From Thermoanaerobaculales bacterium (lineage in GTDB: Bacteria; Acidobacteriota; Thermoanaerobaculia; Thermoanaerobaculales; Sulfomarinibacteraceae), in the NCBI GenBank assembly GCA_029932545.1, contig JAOZPW010000204.1, positions 1 through 7,178 on the forward strand: a stretch of DNA of 7,178 bases. Direction: 5' to 3'. Shown piece by piece: positions 1-3,546 of this stretch. The translations under genes were made by a program, and so were the position numbers. The notes below the pieces were generated by a model. The model was not told the DNA's origin. It searched no databases and worked only from the letters and a program-made list of their open reading frames with translations. Position 1 is the first letter of the stretch, and every line of letters starts with the position of its first letter.

Positions 1-39
1 AAACCCTGTGTTTCCTTTGCGTCTTTGCGAGAGAAAATG
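1..39. repeat. Degenerate cgcaaagacgcaaag-type dispersed repeat, copy 1
   Basis: The segment reads, on the minus strand, as tctcgcaaagacgcaaagg followed by aaacacaggg. Nearly the same sequence recurs in the opposite orientation at 3170-3209, including the aaacacaggg part. Related sequences occur in intergenic DNA of many unrelated bacteria and often yield spurious short ORFs. No function is known to me. It faces copy 2 (about 131-175) across a roughly 95-base core. Confidence 0.7.
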
Positions 40-130
40 TCCTCCTCCACGCCCTCGAAATCGAGCCGCCAATTGTCCGAAGGTCTGCGCCCACAGCCAA
101 AACTCCGCCCGGCAAAGCCCCCGATAAACA

Positions 131-175
131 CAATATCTCGCAAAGATCGCCAAGCACGCAAAGAAAGAGAAAAAA
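131..175. repeat. Degenerate cgcaaag-type dispersed repeat, copy 2
   Basis: The segment contains tctcgcaaagatcgccaag and acgcaaagaaagaga, the same family as bases 1-39 but in the opposite orientation, so the two copies form an imperfect inverted repeat around bases 40-130. The enclosed core has an open minus-strand frame ending NWRLDFEGVEEDI, which continues into copy 1. I found no start or partner domain for it, so it is not called as a gene. The 3' edge of this copy adjoins the truncated MOSC-like fragment, which may mark an old insertion or deletion point. Confidence 0.65.
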
Positions 176-189
176 CATCCCTATCCTCT

Positions 190-327
190 GGAGGTTCTAT
201 CGAACGCATGCTCCAGGAAAGTCACTCCGGTTGGTCCCGGGTCTACGCCAAAGTGCTTCAGCCCGGTGAGATCACGGTTGGGGACAGGATCAGTTTCCCG
301 AAGAAACCGCGAGAACACGGGCCCTAA
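190..327 (+). pseudogene. C-terminal remnant resembling a MOSC-domain protein
   Basis: The last 45 residues of an open plus-strand frame include GWSRVYAKVLQPGEITVGD before a TAA stop at 325-327. This matches the usual end of MOSC (molybdenum cofactor sulfurase C-terminal) domains, where a segment like G-Y-A-R-V-L-x-G-x-V-x-x-G-D closes the beta barrel. The rest of a MOSC protein, about 100 or more residues with its conserved cysteine region, is absent. Upstream the same frame runs straight into repeat DNA (131-175). I infer a gene truncated by repeat insertion or deletion and no longer functional. The family assignment rests on one motif read by eye, so it is tentative. A chance reading frame is the alternative. 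Confidence 0.45.
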
Positions 328-393
328 AGGACCCGACTACAGGCGTCACACATTTTGTAGGCAGGTCCTTCAGGGCCTGCTACCGGATGGGAC

Positions 394-421
394 AAACAAA
401 AAGGGGAGGCAAAGCCTCCCC
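394..421 (-). terminator. Rho-independent terminator of the H-protein-like operon
   Basis: On the minus strand, GGGGAGGC-TTT-GCCTCCCC forms a perfect 8-bp stem (414-421 with 403-410), followed by TTTTTGTTT. It lies about 20 bases beyond the stop codon of the last operon gene. On the plus strand the stem is followed by ATTTTC, so weak bidirectional action is possible. A second, imperfect hairpin at 361-380 (gcaggtcct / agggcctgc) lies just further downstream. Confidence 0.9.
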
Positions 422-442
422 ATTTTCGGACGTCTCGGTGTA

Positions 443-1102
443 CTAACCGACGAACTCGTTCCTGAATTCCTGCCATCCTTCGTCATCGAGAGCAAGAGCC
501 GAACCGACGACCGGTCGAGCGCCGTCAGGGAGGGTTGCACCAACCAACTCCGGGCTGGTTTTGCAGGCGAGGAACTCGACAAAGCGCTGAACCTCGTTCT
601 CCAACCAGGCAACCGCGCCCTCTCCGACCTTCAGGCTCTTCAGGGCTTCGGTATGCTCCACCGGCCATACCGATGCCAACCATCCGGATCCGTAGGGATC
701 ACTTTCGATCGATGACGGTGAATTCAAGACGGTATCGTTGGTGGCGACAACGGTGCCGTTGACCGGAGAGTTCAGCGAGATCTCCCGCCCCTTACAGTGG
801 AACGACGCCAGGGTCTCGCCCTTGGCTACCTTGGTTCCGACTGCAGGCAAATCGATGTGGTCGACTGCTCCAACCGCCTGGGCCAGAAACTCATCGGCGC
901 CCAACCGCAATTCGCCGGTCTCAGTCAGCCAAGCCCAGCCGTGGCCTTCGTCAATGAACAGCCCTTTGGGTAACTGAATGTCCGAGAAGGCGGTGACCTG
1001 GTGTGCCTCTTCGACAACACCCTGACGACGCTTGAGAGCCAGCCCAATCGCTTCGATGGCAAGAAAGAAAAACAACGAAACCAAGATTACTGCTACAACC
1101 AT
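443..1102 (-). CDS. Membrane-anchored GcvH-like protein without lipoyl lysine (downstream paralog)
   Basis: The 219-residue protein has an N-terminal membrane segment (about 2-19, VVAVILVSLFFFLAIEAI) followed by KRR, predicting a cytoplasmic domain. Residues about 54-145 resemble glycine-cleavage H protein: GWAWLT matches the H-protein EHEWL region, DHIDLPAVGTKVAKGE the VFVELPEVG region, SPVNGTVVATN the SPVSGEVVEVN strand and DPYGSGW the EPYAGGW turn. Counting back from SPV, the lipoylated lysine falls on Gly105. Lys104 is one residue off and is not shared by the paralog, so glycine-cleavage function is doubtful. A C-terminal extension (about 180-219, SPELVGATLPDGARPVVG) is not typical of GcvH. 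The start at 1102 has GGAGG (1112-1108) 5 bases upstream and makes the protein collinear with its paralog. In-frame starts further upstream would add 4-14 residues. The real partner complex is not visible here. Confidence 0.85.
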   Translation of the reverse strand: MVVAVILVSLFFFLAIEAIGLALKRRQGVVEEAHQVTAFSDIQLPKGLFIDEGHGWAWLTETGELRLGADEFLAQAVGAVDHIDLPAVGTKVAKGETLASFHCKGREISLNSPVNGTVVATNDTVLNSPSSIESDPYGSGWLASVWPVEHTEALKSLKVGEGAVAWLENEVQRFVEFLACKTSPELVGATLPDGARPVVGSALALDDEGWQEFRNEFVG

Positions 1103-1107
1103 TTCAT

Positions 1108-1112
1108 CCTCC
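1108..1112 (-). promoter_or_regulatory. Shine-Dalgarno GGAGG deciding the 1102 start
   Basis: GGAGG on the minus strand lies 5 bases before the ATG at 1102-1100. It overlaps the alternative ATG at 1114-1112, so that upstream codon sits inside the ribosome binding site and is unlikely to be the start. The paralog has the equivalent GGGAGG before its ATG at 1812. Confidence 0.8.
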
Positions 1113-1115
1113 ATG

Positions 1116-1138
1116 AGGCCACCGTTGATCGGTGGCCT
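1116..1138 (-). promoter_or_regulatory. Intercistronic hairpin between the two GcvH-like genes
   Basis: The perfect 9-bp inverted repeat AGGCCACCG / CGGTGGCCT with a 5-base loop fills about half of the 50-base gap between the two genes. It ends only 3 bases before the GGAGG of the downstream gene. No U-run follows on the minus strand, so it is not a simple terminator. An mRNA processing or stability element, or a structure that tunes the ratio of the two proteins, is more plausible. Confidence 0.7.
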
Positions 1139-1152
1139 GTTCAATTCATCTG

Positions 1153-1812
1153 TTAGTTGGTAAAGGCCGATTCGAAATCCGACCAGGCATCATCATCAAG
1201 ACTCTGAGCCGCACCGACGATCGGATGGGCGCCATCGGCCAACACCGCACCGACACTTTCCGGCGAAGCGTTGTCACTCATAAAGTCACAGAACCTCTGT
1301 GTCTCAGATCGCATCCAGGCGATAGATTTCGCTCCGACTCGATAGGATCCGAGGCTCTCGCCGAGGTCCTCGGGCCACACCGAAGCCATCCACCCCGAAC
1401 CGTAAGGATCCTCTTCGATGGCAGATCCGTCCCGTTCGATGGCCGCGTTATGGGTTACGACAGTGCCGGTTACCGGAGACGCAATCTTCAGACTGCGTCC
1501 GCCTCGCCGTACGGTGGCCAGGGTCTCTCCAGCAACCACACGGTCTCCGACCCGGGGAAGATCGACGGTGTCGATCCCTCCGATCGCCTGGGTAAGAAGC
1601 TCGTCCATGCCGACCTTCAACTCTCCAAGATTGGTCAGGCGAGCCCAACTGTGGTGATCCCCGAGAAACAGGCCCTGGGGCAACCGGATGTCGGTGAATG
1701 CACGTATCGGCTGTACCACAGCAACCTCACCAGACCTCCGTGCCATTTGAATCCTGATGGCCTCCACTGCAACAAAAACAAACAATGCGGCAATAACGAG
1801 AAACGCAGTCAT
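1153..1812 (-). CDS. Membrane-anchored GcvH-like protein without lipoyl lysine (upstream paralog)
   Basis: The 219-residue protein aligns with its downstream neighbour end to end without gaps, about 105 of 219 residues identical by hand count. It shares the layout: membrane segment 2-19 (TAFLVIAALFVFVAVEAI), basic ARRS, H-protein-like core about 54-145 (SWARLT, DTVDLPRVG, SPVTGTVVTHN, DPYGSGW) and C-terminal extension with SPESVGAVLADGAHPIVG. The expected lipoyl-lysine position is Gly105 in the run VRRGGRSLKI. Conservation drops to 2 of 10 at residues 101-110, while the flanking strands are strongly conserved. GGGAGG precedes the ATG by 6 bases. The ATG overlaps the stop of a small upstream ORF (ATGA), suggesting translational coupling. 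The likely role is a structural or protein-protein module of a membrane complex, not the glycine cleavage system. I cannot name the complex. Confidence 0.87.
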   Translation of the reverse strand: MTAFLVIAALFVFVAVEAIRIQMARRSGEVAVVQPIRAFTDIRLPQGLFLGDHHSWARLTNLGELKVGMDELLTQAIGGIDTVDLPRVGDRVVAGETLATVRRGGRSLKIASPVTGTVVTHNAAIERDGSAIEEDPYGSGWMASVWPEDLGESLGSYRVGAKSIAWMRSETQRFCDFMSDNASPESVGAVLADGAHPIVGAAQSLDDDAWSDFESAFTN

Positions 1813-1898
1813 GATTTCCTCCCTCCGGGTTCTTCCCGGTGCTTGGGGGTCTGATGGCCGGCTTTGGAATTCCCAACGATTTTGGTTGTCCGATTCAT
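1809..1898 (-). CDS. Candidate 29-residue leader peptide, coupled to the GcvH-like gene
   Basis: This small ORF reads MNRTTKIVGNSKAGH and onward, 29 residues ending in GGRKS. It is hydrophilic, rich in Lys, Arg and His, and has no signal or membrane segment. GGAGG (1909-1905) lies 6 bases before this ATG. A second ATG at 1901-1899, only 3 bases from the GGAGG, would give 30 residues. The stop (1811-1809) overlaps the start of the GcvH-like gene as ATGA. The predicted sigma-54 transcription start (about 1911) leaves a leader of only about 13 bases, making this ORF the first cistron. A 5-bp hairpin CCGGG-AAGAA-CCCGG (1839-1825) inside it lies just before the next ribosome binding site, which fits control by leader translation. 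It resembles no family I know, and a fortuitous ORF is possible. Confidence 0.5.
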   Translation of the reverse strand: MNRTTKIVGNSKAGHQTPKHREEPGGRKS

Positions 1899-1920
1899 CA
1901 TTAACCTCCGCCCACCTCTA

Positions 1921-1937
1921 TTGCACGGCGCGTGCCA
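1921..1937 (-). promoter_or_regulatory. Sigma-54 (-24/-12) promoter of the GcvH-like operon
   Basis: The minus strand reads CTGGCACGCGCCGTGCAA (1938-1921), against the sigma-54 consensus YTGGCACGRNNNTTGCW. The invariant GG (1936-1935) and GC (1924-1923) are exactly 10 bases apart, and TGGCACG matches fully. Deviations are C for R and G for the first T of TTGC. It predicts transcription from about 1911, just ahead of the GGAGG at 1909-1905. Sigma-54 promoters require an AAA+ enhancer-binding activator, and none is encoded in this window. Confidence 0.75.
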
Positions 1938-2009
1938 GGATGGGTAATTTTTCTAAGTTACCTGTTTTTAATATTTTGCGAATTTCTCAACAGTTGATTG
2001 ATCTTCGCA

Positions 2010-2037
2010 TCGATGATTTTGACAACGGGGCCATCGA
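2010..2037. promoter_or_regulatory. Candidate upstream activator site: inverted repeat TCGATG-N16-CATCGA
   Basis: Two 6-bp arms in inverted orientation, 22 bases apart centre to centre, lie about 110 bases upstream of the predicted sigma-54 start. That is the usual distance for enhancer-binding-protein sites. The stretch between site and promoter (about 1945-2000) is notably AT-rich, as expected for DNA that must loop. The arms are short, so chance occurrence is possible. Confidence 0.35.
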
Positions 2038-2239
2038 CAGGATTCCGTAAACATCCGATAACCTCTTTATTTTTAACTATTTCAAAACCGTTGAAATCAG
2101 CAACAATCACCGTTGCATCCCACAACACCAAATACTGAAAACCCGACTGCGTACCCTAACCCTCGTAATTTCATAGAGTTTAAGGTAGGTCTATACCCTC
2201 GCCCCGAAGGGGCCGATGCAATTTGTCCGACGAATTGCC

Positions 2240-2245
2240 TATACT
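2240..2245 (+). promoter_or_regulatory. -10 box TATACT of a leaderless lipid kinase mRNA
   Basis: TATACT is followed by 6 bases (ccttgc) and then the ATG at 2252. There is no Shine-Dalgarno sequence, so transcription beginning at or next to the A of the ATG is the natural reading. No clear -35 box is visible at 16-18 bases. Confidence 0.7.
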
Positions 2246-2251
2246 CCTTGC

Positions 2252-3139
2252 ATGACCCTTTCCGTGATCGTGAACCCCGCAGCCCACGGCGGTCTTGCCG
2301 GCCGCCAGATTCCCAAACTCCAAGCCCGCCTGGCCCATGCCGGAGTCGATGCCGAAATTCATGTGCCCCAATCTCGGGAGCATCTCTGCCAATTGGCGGT
2401 CCAACTGGGGGGTAGCCCGGACGACACCGTGGGGCTTGTTGGCGGCGACGGCACCAACATGGCGGTCGTCGATGCGCTGTTGCAGCACTTCGGATCGGAC
2501 CCTCTTCCGAAACTGGCCTTGATCCCCGCCGGCCGGGGTAACTCTCTGGCCAAGGATCTGGACTTCCAGGACATGGATCAAGCGATTGCTGCCCTGTCAA
2601 ACGGGAGAATTCGGGACATCGATGTCGCCCGCTACGTTTCGGACGGCGTCTCCGGACACTTCCTTAACTGCATGGGCATGGGCTTTGTCACTGATGTCGA
2701 CCGGACGGCCTCGCACTTCCAACGTCTGGGAGACCTCAGCTACATCATCGGTGTCTTCCATCGAACACTGAGACTCCGGCTCCACCAGTTCCGTCTCGAG
2801 ATTGACGATCAGGTCATCGAAGAACAGATGTGTTTCATTGAGATCATGAACTCACGGAAGACCGGCGGTGAGATGCTGATGGCGCCTCAGGCACGCATCG
2901 ACGACGGCCTCCTCGACGTTGTCTGGGTTTCGAAGGTCAACCGGCGAGACCTGATGATGACCTTCCCCAAGATCTTCAAAGGCACACACGGCAGCAATCC
3001 TGCCGTTCATTTCCTCCGCGGGAAAAAGATCACGATCACATCGCCTGAATACCAGGGCCTGCTGCCGGACGGCGATCAACTGGGGGCGACACCCGTAACG
3101 ATCGAGGTTCTGCCACGACGGGTTCGCTACCTCTGCTGA
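2252..3139 (+). CDS. DAGK/YegS-family lipid kinase
   Basis: The 295-residue protein has the normal length and order of the diacylglycerol-kinase catalytic family (YegS, BmrU, sphingosine kinase relatives). VNPAAHGG (7-14) is the N-terminal nucleotide motif, VGGDGTNMAVVDAL (63-76) the GGDGT signature and IPAGRGNSLAKD (91-102) the second ATP-site motif. GGEMLMAP with IDDGLLDVV (205-224) and DGDQL (273-277) belong to the C-terminal beta-sandwich domain. It should phosphorylate a lipid hydroxyl such as diacylglycerol at the cytoplasmic membrane face, using ATP. The exact lipid cannot be told. GRGNS replaces the more usual bacterial GTGND or GTAND, closer to the GSGN of sphingosine kinases. The start at 2252 is chosen because the family begins just before the VNP motif and a TATACT box lies 6 bases upstream. 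An in-frame ATG at 2216 would lie upstream of that box. Confidence 0.92.
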   Translation: MTLSVIVNPAAHGGLAGRQIPKLQARLAHAGVDAEIHVPQSREHLCQLAVQLGGSPDDTVGLVGGDGTNMAVVDALLQHFGSDPLPKLALIPAGRGNSLAKDLDFQDMDQAIAALSNGRIRDIDVARYVSDGVSGHFLNCMGMGFVTDVDRTASHFQRLGDLSYIIGVFHRTLRLRLHQFRLEIDDQVIEEQMCFIEIMNSRKTGGEMLMAPQARIDDGLLDVVWVSKVNRRDLMMTFPKIFKGTHGSNPAVHFLRGKKITITSPEYQGLLPDGDQLGATPVTIEVLPRRVRYLC

Positions 3140-3169
3140 CTCGGCAGAGTCGAACGCAAAAGACGTACC

Positions 3170-3255
3170 TCTCGCAAAGACGCAAAGAGCGCAGAGGAAA
3201 CACAGGGGAGAGTCTATTTTCCTCATTCTTTGCGCTCTCCGCGATCTCTGCGAGA
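3170..3255. repeat. Inverted pair of cgcaaag-type repeats
   Basis: The left arm tctcgcaaagacgcaaagag (3170-3189, continuing gcgcagagg) is matched in opposite orientation by the right arm (3225-3255), whose complement reads tctcgcagagatcgcgg and gagcgcaaag. An imperfect foldback of about 30 bp per arm with a roughly 24-base loop results. The left arm with its aaacacaggg extension is nearly identical, in reverse, to bases 1-39. Confidence 0.75.
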
Positions 3256-3283
3256 TTCATTGTGTTCTTGTGCCGCCCACCGT

Positions 3284-3312
3284 CACGATGCGGGGCAGGA
3301 GCCCCGCGCTCC
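3284..3312. repeat. Dispersed GC-rich hairpin repeat (gcggggc-agga-gccccgc)
   Basis: A perfect 7-bp stem (3290-3296 with 3301-3307) closes a 4-base loop. Its flanks recur elsewhere in the window: cacgatgcggg is repeated at 6850-6860, and gagccccgcgctcc is repeated in reverse complement at 6904-6917. This suggests a REP-like mobile or dispersed unit shared with the 6826-7038 element. Confidence 0.55.
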
Positions 3313-3333
3313 AACTTTGATTTCCAATTATCC

Positions 3334-3367
3334 CCTTTTGCGCTCCCTTCGCGTCTTGGCGGTTCAT
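3334..3367. repeat. Degenerate cgcaaag-type repeat, further copy
   Basis: The segment contains ttttgcgctcccttcgcgtc followed by ttggcggttcattt. This is the cttcgcgtcttggcggtt variant of the same low-complexity family, oriented like bases 1-39. It runs directly into the C-rich tract. Confidence 0.6.
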
Positions 3368-3369
3368 TT

Positions 3370-3532
3370 GTCTCCCTCTCCCCCTCTCCCCCTCCCCCCC
3401 TGCTCCCCCTCTCCCCTGCCCCCCCTCTCCCCTGCCCCCCCTCTCCCCTGCTCCCCCGCCCTCCCTCCCCGCCATTCCCCCTCTCCCCCTCCCCCCCTGC
3501 TCCCCTGCTCCCCTGCTCCCTGCTCCCCCTCC
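3370..3532. repeat. C-rich homopyrimidine tandem repeat tract
   Basis: About 160 bases are almost wholly C and T, interrupted only by a few G (mostly in TG) and a single A. Three copies of a 16-base period carrying ctctcccctg sit at 3409-3418, 3425-3434 and 3441-3450, and the end is built of tgctcccc octamers (about 3497-3530). The other strand is purine-rich with many GGGG runs, so triplex or G-quadruplex structures are conceivable. All frames through it give only Pro/Ser or Gly/Arg/Glu low-complexity peptides, so it is not coding. Similar ctcccctg tracts are familiar from cyanobacterial and other genomes. Confidence 0.85.
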
Positions 3533-3534
3533 TG

Positions 3535-3540
3535 TATCAT
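3535..3540 (+). promoter_or_regulatory. -10 box TATCAT of a leaderless glycosyltransferase mRNA
   Basis: TATCAT is followed by 6 bases (tcccac) and the ATG at 3547, with no Shine-Dalgarno sequence. Any -35 contact would have to fall inside the C-rich tract, so tract length or structure could influence this promoter. Confidence 0.6.
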
Positions 3541-3546
3541 TCCCAC

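Larger units (their letters stand above)
1902..2251. other. 350-base divergent intergenic region
   Basis: This gap separates the minus-strand GcvH-like operon from the plus-strand lipid kinase gene. It holds the sigma-54 promoter (1921-1937), the possible activator site (2010-2037) and the kinase gene's TATACT box (2240-2245). Bases about 1945-2110 are clearly AT-richer than the genes. A small GCCCC-GAA-GGGGC hairpin (2201-2213) has no U-run. I see no convincing ORF or RNA gene in the remainder. Confidence 0.7.
3140..3546. other. 407-base repeat-filled intergenic region
   Basis: Between the lipid kinase stop and the glycosyltransferase start this gap holds an inverted pair of cgcaaag repeats (3170-3255), a GC-rich hairpin repeat (3284-3312), a further cttcgcgtcttggcggtt repeat (about 3334-3367), a long C-rich tract (3370-3532) and a TATCAT box (3535-3540). 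A 6-bp hairpin spanning the kinase stop (3131-3149) has no U-run, so no convincing terminator is present. No ORF here looks real. Confidence 0.75.

Noticed and set aside
1103..1144. Longer N-terminus for the downstream GcvH-like protein
   Set aside because: The codon at 1144 is TTG inside the hairpin region without a ribosome binding site. The paralog alignment and GGAGG favour 1102.
443..1812. Authentic glycine cleavage H proteins (gcvH)
   Set aside because: The lipoyl lysine is missing in both. The membrane anchor, the extra C-terminal domain and the absence of gcvT/gcvP nearby argue against it.
1132..1854. 240-codon plus-strand frame opposite the upstream GcvH-like gene
   Set aside because: It is the antisense shadow of a well-supported gene, with no recognisable domain.
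2201..2213. GCCCC-GAA-GGGGC hairpin as a terminator
   Set aside because: No U-run follows on either strand and there is no gene end nearby. It lies within the kinase promoter region.
2216..2251. Upstream ATG for the lipid kinase
   Set aside because: It precedes the TATACT box, and the added residues are not part of the family fold.
3131..3149. CTCTGC/GCAGAG hairpin at the lipid kinase stop codon as a terminator
   Set aside because: The stem is only 6 bp and overlaps the coding end, with no U-run.
3403..3450. CRISPR-like periodicity
   Set aside because: The 16-base period is contiguous tandem repetition with no spacers.
3262..3546. 95-residue N-terminal extension of the glycosyltransferase
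   Set aside because: It would translate repeat DNA. The TATCAT box and the first membrane segment place the start at 3547.
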